Origin: Anagrus nilaparvatae
Taxonomy: Eukaryota; Arthropoda; Insecta; Hymenoptera; Mymaridae
Assembly (NCBI GenBank): GCA_022575985.1
Contig: JAKSXM010000007.1
Span: 51,986,501 to 52,050,500 of the forward strand
DNA: 64,000 bases
Direction of reading: 5' to 3'
In this document: positions 1 to 13,975 of the stretch, in pieces
How positions within the stretch are numbered: the stretch's first letter is position 1
How the letters are laid out: each line of letters begins with the position of its first letter
The notes under the pieces: generated by a model
Database searches by the model: none
The model's input: the letters and a program-made list of their open reading frames with translations, nothing else
What the model was told of the DNA's origin: nothing
Program-made: the position numbers and the translations under genes

Positions 1-129
1 CATTGTAGTATACCATATTTGAAAATACCATTTTATTACATTAGCTATATAAATTCAAATAGATCGATCTAAATTAAATTAATAACTTTTAAATAAGAAG
101 AAACGTAGTAGTTGAATACGCTTACTCGG

Positions 130-450
130 CCGACAAGACTTCACACCACTGGCGCAGAAAAATTTTATACAGCCCTTTGTTCACAAGGCTGGTTCTACAA
201 ATGCCGTAAATGAGGGTCGCAACCGCAAGCACAGCCGTTAATGCGCACAACACGATTTTTCGTCTCTGCGCATTTTATTGCGGTTGCGACCTTCATTTAC
301 GGCAAACGTAGAATCAGTCTAAACAATGAATGCCCCAAATTGTAATTTACTATCCTCGGCTTCACCTTGGAAGGTAATTTCCGGTAAAGTACGTGCAATT
401 TGGGCCATTCTTTACGTTTGTCATCACGAGCTGTAAATATAATATTAAGT
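130..450. repeat. Hairpin-bearing dispersed repeat, copy 1, with a small foldback inserted
   Basis: The core hairpin is 328-410: GAATGCCCCAAATTG pairs with CAATTTGGGCCATTC around a CCTCGGCTTCACC loop region. Upstream GCAGAAAAATTTTATAC matches the same position in the copy near 21.25 kb. Between them, at about 190-320, sits a separate foldback with arms of about 42 bp (TGCCGTAAATGAGGGTCGCA and its complement). Confidence 0.7.
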
Positions 451-818
451 TATTAATATTCTATTCTTGCATTTAAAGAACGTATAATGTTTTTAATATT
501 CAAATTTATAAATCCTGGGGGGTAATTCTTGTTTTCCGTTTTATAGTATTTTATAGTTTTCTTACACATAACAACTTCGTTTAAATAACATTACGTCGGT
601 ATGGCAGAAAACTACAAAATACAATTAAACGGAAAACAAGATTTAAATCGGTAGAAGATCTAATTCTAAAAAGAATATTTTTTTTCATTTTATAAAAACA
701 ATGAAGAGTTTATTAGCGAATAGTTATTTAAAAATAGATATCAAAATTAATAAAACATAATGTTATTTAGAAATTAAAAAAAAAATAGTATTTATTAATT
801 AACTTATTGGCTTATATT

Positions 819-850
819 TATAGGCTGGTAGTTACATTTCTCTTTCGAGA
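819..850 (+). promoter_or_regulatory. TATA/CGAGA 32-bp module, copy 1
   Basis: TATAGGC opens the module and ATTTCTCTTTCGAGA closes it, in exactly 32 bp. It is preceded by CTTATATT. See the first finding for the family description. Confidence 0.7.
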
Positions 851-1907
851 TATATTATTAATTAATACTAATATCCATGAAGTTTTTCAATCTATGAATA
901 ATTGTATTATTAAGGTATTAGGATAGTGATACGCCATTTTGTTGGTATTTTTTTTCGATTTCTGAATTATCGGCGCTACATACTTATGTAAAATCGTATA
1001 TGTATTAATATAATACTAGGTAATTTACATACTTTTTATTTAATTATTTAATAATTATGCAATGAAACAAGTAAAACAAATTGGAAATATAATCTTTGAG
1101 CTTTTATTTACCATATATTTAAGTTTCATTAATCTGTGTTATCGCAATCATACTTTTCAAAAGCTCCAAAGATGATTTTCCATAAGAGCAATGTTAAACT
1201 ACCTACACCTTTTTCTTTATTAAATAATAATTAGGCAACCAAAGTTGTAAAAGAAAGTTTATTTCATTTTTTAAAAACTTTATCTTTATATTTTATAAGT
1301 TTCATTCATTTCTGTTATCATAAATTTTCACTATCCTAATACCTTAATCAATTTTTATCATGAAAAAAAAAATATTTTTTCTTTTCTCATAATTTTCAAG
1401 CATAAAATTCCAAAATTTTTTTTAACGACGCATGATTCTAACTACTTCTAAGTTACTATTTATTATGTTATTACTACTTTAAATAAGAACAAGTTTTTGA
1501 ATTTTTAAAAGATTGAAATTTTTAATAAATATTTAAGTTTCTATAGAAATTATATATTAATATGCAAATTAATTTGTTTTCTGAATTACCTAATTACTTG
1601 ACTGTTTTTTGCAATAGAACAAAGAGTGCCAAAAACAATTTGATAATATCAAAGTTCGAAAACAGATTACCAAACCAAACTTCTAATTTTTAATCATAAT
1701 GTTTTACAGTATACATAAAAACGAATAGGATTTAAGATTTATACATTCTAAAAGAAATATGCATTTTTTAAAGACAGTAAAAACTCTGAACTCGGATGAA
1801 ATTTTTAGTCATAATTTTATAATTATAGATTAATAATATTTTTTAGAAATAGATTTATTAAGAAATATATAATATAGAATTAATTCTACAAAAATTTACC
1901 TTTTATT

Positions 1908-1939
1908 TATAGGTTACAAGTTACATTTCTCTTTCGAGA
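1908..1939 (+). promoter_or_regulatory. TATA/CGAGA 32-bp module, copy 2
   Basis: TATAGGT followed by TTACATTTCTCTTTCGAGA, 32 bp in total. The ending matches copy 1 over 19 bases although the middle differs. Confidence 0.7.
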
Positions 1940-3863
1940 AAAAAAAAATACATACCTAATAAAATTAATATTAAATAAAAATACTTGATTTTTGAGCTAA
2001 CAATATTTTCTTTATTTTTTCGATGACTTTCAGTCTTTTATATCAATAAAATTTTTCTATTCATAAAGTAATTCGTTGTTTTAAAATAAAAATATCATTC
2101 TTTAAAAAATTGTATTTTCCTGTTTTGAAATTTTCTTAATAACTAACATTCTCTACATATAAACCGAGATATAAACTTCAAATCCAAATGTTAAAAATCT
2201 CGTTTACACAAAATTTTAATAACAATTAAATAACCCATTAAAGACAAAAAAGAAGATTATAATTAAAATATTAAATTTCTTATAAACATATTACATAATT
2301 AAAATAATAAAAAAAGTTGAGAAATATAACAAGTTAATATATGTATAAAATAACAATATAATAAATATACATATTAATTTACTGATTATGAATAAATATA
2401 TATATAAATGTAGGTAATAAGTACAAAAGTATAATGTATTACTATGGTAACATAATATTATATTGATTAATTTAAGTGGGCAAGCGCATTTTTATTCTAT
2501 TATAAAAATTGCAATTTAATTTATATAAGGTTTCGTTTAATAAATATAATGACATTATATAACTTATTTTGCAAAAAAAAATATATTTAATTCAGAAAAT
2601 TACTTTATATTGTATGTAAATGTAAGTTTATGTGAGTATTAACAACTTTATAAAAAGGGTTAAATCAAATATATATGCAGAAAATTACTTTAACAAAAAT
2701 GATAATATTAAAACCACAATGTACAGTCAGCCATCAAGAAAATAATATTACAAAGTAAAAGGGCGGAAATATTGTAGTATAAAAACAAAATATAAGAAGA
2801 AATGAGTTTTTTTTATTTTAAAAAAGTAGCCTATAGCAGAAGCCCTAATATTATTAATTCAGTAAAAAATAAAGGAAGAAAAGGGAAAGCGACGAAGCCA
2901 AACAGAGTGTATAATATTAGTCTGATGATTTTATATATAAAAAAAAAACATGAAGGGCTAAAAAAAGGAAGAACTTGTATTATATCGATTTTGATAGGTA
3001 AAAAAATTGTATTGGTGTAATAAAATTTATGTATTAAAAAGAAGAGAAGAATGATTGATACATTAGTTCTGGAACGCTATATTATATGATACCCACCCTA
3101 TGTTAGATTAAATTGATTTATTTTTTTACGTTTAATAGAAAGAGATAGATTTAGAAGGTTTTTTTTGTTTGGATTGTAAGATGTCTATATAGTTATGAAT
3201 TATATATATTTCTATGAGTATGTTATTATCTATTACTTTATTATTATGCTAAATTGTTATTCAATTATGCTCATTTTTTCTTATATGAAATTATCTAAAA
3301 ATTAAGTACTTATATTTAATAGAGACTTTTGGAATGGAAATTATGTATTTTGTCTTGTTTATATGTAATTTTACTATTTTAGTTTCAATTTTATGTAATT
3401 TTTAAGCTAATAGCCAAATTTTCGGTTTTTAATATGCCAGGTACTAAAGTTGCCTAATCAAAAAAAACATTTAAAAAATTTAAGTTTAAAATTAAAATCA
3501 CTGTAATTTCTCAAAAAATTAATTTTAGAATCTTGCTCCCCCCTCGCCTTTTTAAATAAAAAGTTTTAGTAAAAATAATGTTATTTCAGATAATACTATT
3601 AATATAAATCTTATATACTATGTTTTTCTCGTACATGAATTGGCTTTGTGAGAATATATAAGTATCTCAAATCATTACTCTAAAATGTTATATTTTCTAT
3701 ACCAAACGATATTAAAATGCATATTGTGTTAATTTAGAATTTCATATTTCAATGTTTTTAAAAATATAATTATCTTTTTAGAGTTAAGCAATATGCTTTG
3801 TTAATCATCAAAAATCGCTAAACACACTGCTTAAACTCGGCCTATAAATGTATTATAAAGGCC

Positions 3864-3913
3864 GTGTATTATCAAAGAACATAATATATATTATGTTCTT
3901 TGGTATTATACAC
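3864..3913. repeat. Near-perfect 50-bp palindrome
   Basis: CAAAGAACATAATA and its complement flank a TATATA centre, and GTGTAT/ATACAC closes the base with a 2-nt offset. It would form a long hairpin. No similar copy was noticed elsewhere in the window. Confidence 0.8.
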
Positions 3914-6900
3914 GTCTAGTAAGCGAGTGAAGAAAGGGCTTTTGATTTCTCTTGTTAAATTTCTCCGTTGTCAAATTTTCCAAAAGTATAAGGACAGATT
4001 TGCATTAAATTAGCGAAAAATTAGAGATTCCTTTTCTGAAAACCTGAATTATATGTTAACTTAGACCTTTTTAAAAGTTGCTTTTACGTGTATTAAATTT
4101 TTTGAAATTTTTTTCTTAGTCAAAAACTGTGATCAATTTTATTTGTGCTAAATTTTTTGTTTTCAATAAAACATGGGATTCTAAAAGTGTTCTAATTTTG
4201 GTGTTGAATTTCATTGTGTATAGAGAATTTTTTGCTTAAAACTAAGGCTATCATGCTTCGCTTACCAAAAGTAATTTTATAATTTCATACAGCATATCAT
4301 TCACATTCTAAAATTTAAAAATAAATATTTTTACTTATTTTATTTCCATAAGCATTAAATCTAATTTAAATAAACAAAAGAAAAAAATAATCAATTTAAA
4401 AAAAAATAAAAAGCAGAATATATAAATTTATTTAGTAAAAATTTCATCAACTGATGGAATAAAGTTTAGATATATTTCTCACAATAAAATATACATTTGG
4501 ATAAAAAAAAAAGTAAAGTAGTAGGTATATCCTATACCTTTTATAGAGAAACAAATGAAATGTAAAAAAGGCTATGAGAGATCTGTATAAATGTAGTCTG
4601 ACTGTAAAAATCAAGAATGAATATATAGTAGTATTCCGACGGAATGTTGAAAATATATATCTCTTAAAAAAAATAAAATAAAACACGGTGTGAGAAAAGA
4701 TTCAAATAAAAAAAAAATGTTTACTATTTAATGGAGGAGGATGTGTTGCTGCTGTTGATGTTTTAGTAAATTTATATATAATACTCACACGCCTTTTCTC
4801 GAAAAAAAAATGTTTCCTTAACACCCTACTAGAAATTCAATTTTCAGCTTGATTTGTCAGACCGTCAAGAAGGAATCAAGAAACAGGAACAGAATATTAT
4901 ATTATCCCACTCGACTCTCTTTGGCCTCGACAAACAGATTTTCTCGTGTTATTATTTTTTTACGATTTAACTTTTAAGTAATACTAATACTTACTTTTTT
5001 TTTTTTTAAATGAAACGTCGACCTTTATCTCTTTTTTTTTTATTGTATAATCATTTTTTTCTTTAAGTTTCAATTTAATACTGAATATTTTTTATTCTAA
5101 TTTTCTTATCTCCAATACACTGAATTTCTTATTTCTCTAAATGAATACTTGTTCAAATTGAGATTATACTTTTAGATACATTAAAATTTTTTTTAAATTT
5201 ACACTTTTTTTGTAATTTTACTTAATTTTTTTAAAATTATTATTATTATTTATAGAGATGTTATTTTCTGTCAGGTATCATTATAACTGTTTACACTTTT
5301 ATCTTAATCTCACAAATAATTTAAACGGTAAAATTATTATAAATTGTTGTTAAAAAAAATAATAATTGTTTAAAATTAAAATTTATTTTCATGTAGGTAT
5401 TTAATTTTTGAATTTTGTGCTGAATATTAGAATAATTTTTCTCAATTAGCATGTAGGCATCTTCTTTTTACTTCGCGAATGTTTTTTTTTGCAAGTACAG
5501 TAAAAACATTCATTTTAATTTGATAATTATTGTTTGAAGTAACTTAACGTGTTATTAGTTATTTATGTTTTTTTTTGTTTAGCTGTAAAAAATAATTTTC
5601 AGTATTTCATTTTTTCTAATGCTTTTGTTCGAGTTTTTTATTGAAACTAATTGTGACAGTTTAATATATGCCAGCTGTTGGAAATATTTTTTAGATTTTA
5701 AAATTAATTGTTAGGCATAAAAAATAGTTGTAATTTACAAACTATGGTTTGGGTTATTGGCATTTTTTGTTTTCTTTAAGATATAAATATTTCAGGAAAG
5801 TAAAATTTTTTGTTTGAATCCGAATGGTTTTCTATATGTACACTAAAATTATATATTTCTTTTTGCCTTATACAAGATTTAATTAGGTATTTCAATTCAA
5901 CTGGGTCCTAGATGGAGTAAATGGTCGCCGAAATTGGTCGAAACTATTTTTTTTTCGAAAGTACAACTCTAAAAATAAATATTCTTGGCAAATTTCAGCT
6001 TTCTAGGTAAAATCCTTGATTTTTTGCAGCCATTTGACTCAGTATTTTTTCTGCCGAATACTTATTTTTGCGGTTAAAAATATTTTCCTCTTAGACGCTC
6101 ATAGGAAATTTACCGCAGAATTTGATTCTAGGGTTTAAAATTTAATTTAATCTGCCCATGCACGAGAAATTATATTTTTCATCACTACACTTTTCAGCTT
6201 AAATAATAGAACAAGTACATATTCGATTTTCTTCTGCATGGGTTTAATTACTTGTTTTATAAGCTATTTTCGCTCACAAAAATAAATCCGTGGGGTACAC
6301 TGATCTGAATGTTTTAAAAATTATTACTTTAATATTTCGCTATTTTTACAAAAATCCTTCAAAATTTTCCAAAAACTATATATACCTACATAAAATTTCC
6401 AGATAAATTAGAATTTTTTTTCAGATTATCATTTGGTCAAATAACTTGAAGAAAAATTCCGAAATTCAAAAAAAATAGTAATTTAAAAAATATCATTTTT
6501 TCATCTGAAGCTTTCAAATCAGTATATCCCATGCAATTTTGTTGAGGGAATGAAAAAAAGTTTATTTTCGGAAACTAATTGTGTTTTTTATATTGTTGAT
6601 ATATAATAATAACGATAAAAGGAGAATTACAAAATGAGTAAAAAATTAAAAGCAGGTTTATAGCAGGCCCATATTTTCGTTTTTTAAACGATAATATTAC
6701 AATTCATTATAGTAAATAATAAATTTTTTTATATTAGATTAAATTTAGACTCATCAATCTTGATGGCTGCATCTAAGTAACTTCAAGATAAAACTATTCA
6801 GCAGAAATAAACAACAAGGTTGATGATGGATAAATATTCAAGAACTTCAAAGAGGAATGATGCAATATCAATGTATAAAAAAAAAGGAATTAAGAATAAT

Positions 6901-6956
6901 TATAAGATAAAATTACATATATAAAAATCAATTTTTTTAAAATCGACTCCTATTTA

Positions 6957-6988
6957 TATATACTTTGAAACACATTTCGTTTGCGAGA
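6957..6988 (+). promoter_or_regulatory. TATA/CGAGA 32-bp module, copy 3
   Basis: TATATAC start and CACATTTCGTTTGCGAGA end, 32 bp. This copy has the TTGCGAGA variant of the downstream box. Confidence 0.7.
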
Positions 6989-8439
6989 AAAAATTTATTA
7001 TGCAGTATAAAAGATATTAAAAATTAAAATCATTTTAACTAATAAATTGGTAAAATAAAATCACTGTTAATATATTCAAACAGTATAATTGGTTTACTTC
7101 ATAAAATTTGATACTGAAATTCCAAATTTAAAGTACAAAACGAATAATATACAAAAAAAATACCACAAAATATGTCGATATAACACAAAAACTCTAAAAT
7201 CTGAAAGGCTTCGGACAATATTATCAAAATTCTTTTTTTCTGATCATTTCCATATCCTTATTTGACCATTAAAAAGTAGATATTCTAAGAGCTCGCATTG
7301 TTTAAAAGTTCAATGTCCATTAAAAAAACATCTTCAAACGAACGTTAACATAAAATCATAATTTTAAAAAAATGATCAAAACGTTTGTGGTAATAACAAC
7401 CAATACATAAAATAGCGTGTCTTATTAAAAAAAAAATATATAAAAAGTACCTAAAAAAAAATTTTTTTATACAATTTTTAATTATATTTTTTCTCAACAA
7501 AAATATATAACTTTTTTCTCATAAGCTTCATAAGTGTATCAATTGATTGAATAAAAAAAAAATAAAAATAATATTACAGCATTTTTTTGTAATTATCGAA
7601 TGTATTGTTAAAAAAAATTTTTTATTTCGTACATAACCTAATAATAACCTTGGCAATTTCAGCTGTTCATCTTCTTCGTATAAATGCAGTTACTAAAAAA
7701 GAATTGCAATCCAATATCATCAAAAATACGTTCTTGTTACTGATTCGAATTAAGATTAAAAAAAATCTTTTGTAAACATTAAATTAAAAAAAAAATACTC
7801 GATAAAGGTCGAAATGTATAAATTTAATAAAATTGCATACATGTAGAATAATAATATAAATAGTTTATTGATCATTATTACGTGTATGTTGATTTATAAG
7901 TATTTTATGTTGGTATTTATTGATGATAAAGATTATTAAATTTATAATCAATCATTTTTATTTGTATTAACTTTTTGTTTATTAAATCTACGGTATATTT
8001 AATTTATATTTATTTAATTAAAATGATTAATTATAATTTTTGACGATTATTACTATTTAATAAATTAAAATTATACTTTTAAGAACGTGTTATGAATGGT
8101 ACCATTTATAGTAGGTATTTAAAAATTAAATATATTAAAAAGATATTAATTTAATATTTGATTTTATAAGTATTGTGCTTATCGTGATTATATAAATTAT
8201 TAATTAATTAATATTATTATGGATACTTAAGCCTAGATTTTATTTTAAATACTTGTGTATTATTTGAAGGTTTTAATGCTCGTTTATTATTCATTTAAAT
8301 TAAAAGTTTTATATTTTCAATTCTGAAATTATAATCTACTCTACTACTGGTCTCTTAATTCACTGATTAAATTTTAGGTAATTTTTTACTTGTGAGATTG
8401 GAACTATATCTTAGGATAAAAAATAATAGACACTCTAGT

Positions 8440-8660
8440 TTTAACATTTTCTCTCTAATTGTTACAAGTCCTAGAACCGAATTTATAAAAGTCCCTAAAT
8501 TGAAATAACTTTAAGTCCACAAATCTGAAGTATTCTAAGGTTCTTAGAAGTCCCTTAATTCAAAATATATTAAGTCCATTTGATCCACTCCCGTCTACTG
8601 AAAGGGATTTTTTTGGATACCACTCCCTATTAACATGTTCCATGTTAAAACAATTCATAA
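8440..8660. repeat. Tandem short repeat of the AAGTCCCT type
   Basis: Degenerate units of about 30 bp built on AAGTCCCTAAA / TAAGTCC end in ACTCCCT..TTAACATGTTCCATGTTAAA. The same arrangement and the same end occur inside the hAT-like element at 10.45-11.06 kb, so this is a fragment of that family. Confidence 0.6.
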
Positions 8661-9692
8661 ATCGGTTGTTGCACTTGAAATTTCAAACAAAACGTTTAGA
8701 ATTGAAAAATTTTTAGAATATTTTTCTAATTTGAAGCAAACACTTGAAGCCAAAGTTAAAGTGGCTTTGCTCGAAGCTAAATAGAAATTTGTTGGTACAA
8801 AAAATTTTTTTAAAGTTTTTTCGCGGTGAAGTAATAATTTACGTAAGGTAAATCCAAATTATCAAAACATTTTTTTACGGGAAAAAAATTCTGGATGGCA
8901 CAATAGGAATCCCGGTAGAGGCAACCAAAATTCCGCCAATCACAATCGGATTTTTTTCTCAGTGCGAATTTCGCTTAAGATTTCTCGAAGATTTCTAGTA
9001 ACTTAACCGTGTTTGTAGGGGTGTTGATGAACGATATTCACAAATAGTAACAAAATTTAGCCATCTTTATGTTTCGGGTCACTGAGAATAGATTTTGGAT
9101 ACTGCTAGCATAAAAAAAAATACGCAGAAAATGTGATTCCTAAATGATATTGGTACAATAACATTCAAAATAGGTGTTTTTTGTTAATTCAAGAATATTT
9201 TTTACACTTTCCAAAAAAACTATCATAAACAGAAAAAATATTCCGCTAAAGTTGACTAGAATTCCGTCAGCTAGGAAAAATTTGCCAGTGGTAACCCGAA
9301 ATTTGCCTATCGCAACCGAGGATTCGAGCATGTGTGTATGTGTGTGTATGTATATAGTTTTGATATGGACCTACAGGGATTTCATGAGACAATTCAGTGG
9401 TAAATTTAAAATTTGAACTCAGGTAGTACAATTTTAATTTTTTACCGTTTCTATTAATTATTTTTTTATGACTTTATGGATTAAAAAACTGATAAACAAA
9501 AACTTAAATTGTAATAAAAATGCGTGCAAAATGCGTGAAATTCGTTGCACAAATATTTCCAAAAACATTATATTAAAATTTCAAAATTTTTTGGTCCTTC
9601 GGCCCTCATTGAAAGTAATCGTAGTCACATTTGCAGACCAAATATTTAAAACAAAAAACAAAAATTTTTAGGTAATATACCAAAAGAATATA

Positions 9693-10442
9693 CACAGAAA
9701 AAGGTTGGAACCGCTCTAGTCGGTTATAGTAGGAACCGAGATTACTCTTACCATAAGAACTGAAATTATTACTGTCTAGAACCGAGATTCACCGTTCTAA
9801 AGATCTTCGCGCGCTATTACGCATCGTGTTATAGTAAAAAATTCTAACATCACGTGTATTATTATTATTATTATTATTATTATCAATCTTTATTTGCCAA
9901 CTACAAAAATATATTCAATACACTCAATTGTCAATTGATAAATAATAAATATAAAAATAATAGATATATAAATAAAAGCCTTATTTGTTTATGAATAAAT
10001 ATTACAAATTAAATATTATAGTTTAGAAATTGAAATAAAAAAAATTAAGTGACAAGTGCTATTAAAGATTAAACTAATTAAAAGATTATTATATACTAAT
10101 AACCTGAGTATATTGATTTTTTTTATAAGTAAATAAATAAAGAGAAAGTATAAGAAATTTATAACCTTCATATTACTCCAAAATAAATATTTTATTCTTG
10201 GCTGGGTAGCATATTTTTTTTTAATGTGATGTGTTTTTTGTGATATTCTTTATGTGTTAATTAACTGCCTTTGCTCAAATTACGTTCTGCTTGCCTATAA
10301 TACTGCATTTTTCAAGAACAGCGCGCGAAGATTTTTAGAACCGTGAATCTCGGTTCTAGACAGTAATAATTTCAGTTCTTATGGTAAGAGTAATCTCGGT
10401 TCCTACTATAACCGACTAGAGCGGTTCCAACCTTTTTCTGTG
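9693..10442. mobile_element. TA-flanked MITE with about 122-bp terminal inverted repeats
   Basis: The left arm (9693-9813) and the right arm (10320-10442) are near-perfect complements, starting CACAGAAAAAGGTTGGAACC and ending in GCGCGC. Both sides are flanked by TA. The interior has an (ATT)n run at about 9858-9890 followed by CAATCTTTATTTGCC, which on the minus strand reads as AATAAAG plus a (TAA)n tail, like a truncated LINE 3' end. No transposase is present, so it is non-autonomous. Confidence 0.85.
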
Positions 10443-10452
10443 TACTATCAGA

Positions 10453-11056
10453 CAGGCACGTAGCCAGGATTTTTGTTCAGGCTTTAAGGAGGGGGGTTAT
10501 AATGTAAATTTTCCCCCTCCCAGCTGTATTTTTCCCCCGCGTTTGAAAAAAAATTATAACCGGTTTGTGTAAACACAACCTAAATGCATGGAACTTGCTT
10601 ACTTCCAGCTGAGGACTAGGTATAATACAAATGTTACTCAACATTACAATACAATTTTCTAATTTTATAATTTGTAAGTATCACCTTACTAGTTGTTAAG
10701 ATTCTAAACCCAAACTATTTTGATTCCCTAAACCATAATTATTTTAAGTCCCTTAATCGATATTATTCCAAATCCCTAAACCTGAATTATTTCAAGTCCC
10801 TATAAATCGATATTATTCTAAGTCCATAAACCTATATTATCCTAAGTCCTTAAGCCCAGATTTTTCAAAGTCTTCTAATTATTCTAAGTCATATTTGAGC
10901 CCTCCATTAAATAGGACAAATTTGACCTCCCCCCATAATTTTCAAGTTCTGAAGTACCCCCTCCCTATAAACATGTTCCATGTTAAAAATATATATATAA
11001 AAAAAATTTTGGGGCTTGCTAAAGCTCCTTCAGCCCCTTCCCTGGCTATGTACCAG
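10453..11056. mobile_element. hAT-like non-autonomous element with internal short tandem repeats
   Basis: The ends CAGGCACGTAGCCAGG and CTGGTACATAGCCAGG (complement of the right end) are imperfect inverted repeats of a common hAT type. Flanks ctatcaga and gtatcagg match at 6 of 8 positions, like an aged 8-bp target duplication. The middle is a tandem series of AAGTCCCTAAACC-type units. It begins ten bases after the neighbouring MITE ends. Confidence 0.65.
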
Positions 11057-11064
11057 TATCAGGT

Positions 11065-13009
11065 TGCTCTGAATGATTTTCGTTTAAATTTGTGAATTTC
11101 TAAGAATTTTCGAAAATTCAAGCAATTGCTTAAAAATTACAAACTCAATTGTAAATGGGCGTATTTTTAAAGTAGTATAATTGCTTTTTTACATTATTTC
11201 AGCAGTGCTAAATAGAAAATATCGTAAGACTATCCTCATTTGACTACTCCCTAATAATTAAACAGAAGATATACCATTAACTACTAAACTGCTTATAAGA
11301 AATTTAGATTCACACATTTTCTTTAAAAAAAACACATAAAAACAAATATCTAAAATAAAAAATAAAATTTTCCTATATATATAACGCATTATCTGCATGA
11401 ATAAAAATCTCTGAATAGTTTTTATTTAAAAATTCTTAAATATTATTACCATACGTATACATAATTAAAATAAACTAAGGTCATATAATATTAAAATTTA
11501 TTCGTGCGAAAGTTTTTCTTAACAAATTCGCACGAGATATTCTCTCGCTCTCATCTTATTTGTATATATATTTTTTTAATATAAACTACTTATAATATAC
11601 AATGTCTTTTTAGAAAAATAAAGTAAAAGAAAATATAAAAAAAAAAGTTTATTCGAAACATTACAACTTACTTTTTATTTGTTGCTAAACTAAGTATGTA
11701 GATGAATAATACAAAGTTTTTTTCATTTTTGCATATTATAATTATACTTTTAATATACATCATATAATTACATACGGTCAACCAAGAAAAAAAGGATAGA
11801 AATAATTACATGTATAATTTAATGCATTCTTAAAATTTTATTTTAAAAATATTCACATCAGGTACAACGTTAAATAAATGATACGAGAAATCATTTAATG
11901 AATCTAAATTTAATAATACATCGATCTGATCTCCTTTTTTTGCACCATTTGTCATCGATACATACCATATATATATGAGACTAATCGAATTTCTAAGAAG
12001 GTCTTCTTTAATTTCTTTTTTTTTGCCATTTCATTGATTCATTTAATTTAAGTTAATTAATGATTCGATTTATATATATTTTTACAAGATTAGATTTTAA
12101 AACAAGATAATATTTAACATCAGGTATATTATGTTGTAAATAATGATTATTATTATTGGACTGTAGTATAAATAAATTAAACTTTTTTAATATAAATTTT
12201 ATTTAATGACATTATTAAATAACATTCAATGTTTTAAAACATATATTTAAATTCCAAAGGGGAAGATTTGAAAATGACTAAAGTTTTATAGTATAAAATA
12301 ATGTGTCAAAAAAGTTGCAAGCTTTAAAAAGCATTATAATAGAATATTATCATATATGAATGGAGGGTTGTGAAAAGTTATGTAACAAAAAAAAAAAGCA
12401 TCCCTTATATCATGAATTTTTGGTATTCTAAACACGCGCGTCGTGATTCGTTTCGCTTTAAATGTCATGTCACACACCCTTATGTATAATATGCCTCGTG
12501 AAATTTCAAAATTATTAGTTTAGAGAAAATATTTATCATTTGTTTTACTTCTTTTTTTTTGGTAGTGTTGGTGTGAAGAAAATTTATGACTGTTTTATAT
12601 CAAGATGTTAATATTAACTTGATAATTATTTAAGTGCCTTATGAGCGTTTGTATCTTAACCACTGTGTTTATAGATTTAAAACTGAATTTCGAAAAATGC
12701 CAATAATGTTCATTATGTAATAATGACCTTATGTACTATAAATCTAAAGATTCTAATTTTAAATTCTAATATTAAAGAAAAAAAGGAAACAGTCATTCGG
12801 TACATTCTTGATTCCGAGCTTAATTCGGTAAACTCTAAAAACAAGAACTAAAAACACACAAGAACTATCTAAGAACTGCAAAAAAAAACTAATATGTTTA
12901 TTTTAATTTACCTAAACGGTAATACTGCTTTGGATATATACAACTAATTGATTGAATTAATTTTCAACAATTTATTAACAGCTATTGCCGGATAAGTATA
13001 GTGATTTGG
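11065..13009. other. Non-coding A/T-rich stretch
   Basis: No supported gene. It contains a perfect 9-bp-stem hairpin at 11502-11535 (TCGTGCGAA / TTCGCACGA, 16-nt loop) followed at once by the short palindrome CGAGATATTCTCTCG. Confidence 0.5.
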
Positions 13010-13975
13010 TTTTCGCAAGCAAACCTAGCTTAACTAGTAGCATTCAAAATGTTGTCAAAAAACTCACATAATTCCATTTGAATCAGATCTCTAGTCTTCG
13101 ACAGGCCACCAAAAGCCTAAAATACGCCGAAACATACAGTTTTTTCCGAGGTTTTTTCGGTTTAATTTAATTTCTTCAACTCATGCACAGACAATATTCT
13201 GCGTACTGGCTGGAAAATTTAACATATCATCACTTTTAAGGACAATTTTCTTTTGGCCTTTAGGACCCTGGAATACAATTTTGAATTTTTCGAGGGGGGA
13301 CCACATTTTTGAATGCATACATAAGGCGCGGATAAACGGTGGTAACATAATAAGACAATTGGGAATACAGAATGGTGGTTATTGATAAAAATCACTTTGA
13401 TAACTATATTTTTACATTTTTGGTATAATAGTAAACTGTTTAAAATAAAATATTTTATCGCTGTTATAAAAATTAACAGAAGATTTATAATTTTCGGTTA
13501 TTGGAAACTAGTTCGCCTTTTATCAAATTCTCTAAAAAATTAAAAAATATTGTTTCTTGCTCCACCAGGGCTACACAAAAAATTTCAAAGATAGCATATT
13601 TTGTTTATGATCAAAAAACTAATTTCCGAAAAATACAAAATTGTACTTCAGGTCAAAATTGTATGTCTTAAAAGGTCCTAAAGACCCAAAAAAAATGTTT
13701 TATTGAAAAATGATGATATGTTAAGTTTTCCTGCCCAGGTGCAGATTATTATCTATTAATGGGTTGGAGAAATTAAATTAAGTCTAAAAAACCGTATTTT
13801 TGAAGTCTTATCGAGGGTCGTACTTAGACATAAGCAAACGAAGCAATTGCATCGGGCAGCAAACTTTAGGGGTGGCAAAATATTCAATAAGATATCTAAT
13901 TCTAACAGAAGTGAGTTTTTTGACAACGTTTTGAATGTTATGACTACTAGGTCTGACCTAGTGTTAAGGCTACTA
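13010..13975. mobile_element. Diverged foldback element
   Basis: CATTCAAAATGTTGTCAAAA with AACTCAC at 13041-13068 reappears as its complement at 13911-13940. AACATATCATCA and TTTAGGACC at 13219-13272 reappear as complements at 13672-13720. The arms are clearly related but have many differences, so the insertion is old. No transposase. Confidence 0.7.

Larger units (their letters stand above)
421..6950. other. Non-coding A/T-rich stretch
   Basis: No reading frame here looks coding. It holds modules 1 and 2, the 3864 palindrome and homopolymer runs. A possible degenerate module lies at 4773-4804 (TATA-like start, TTTTCTCGAAA end). The 5900-6560 part is less A/T-biased (GGTCGCCGAAATTGG, CCGTGGGGTACACTGATC) and looks like decayed mobile DNA that I cannot assign. 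Confidence 0.5.

Noticed and set aside
4773..4804. Twelfth copy of the TATA/CGAGA module
   Set aside because: The length fits but the end reads CCTTTTCTCGAAA rather than CATTTC..CGAGA; kept only as a possible degenerate copy.
9174..9671. Short plus-strand frames at 9174 and 9468
   Set aside because: No motif and adjacent to repeats; degenerate NNTTGCC..AACCGA repetition explains part of the sequence.
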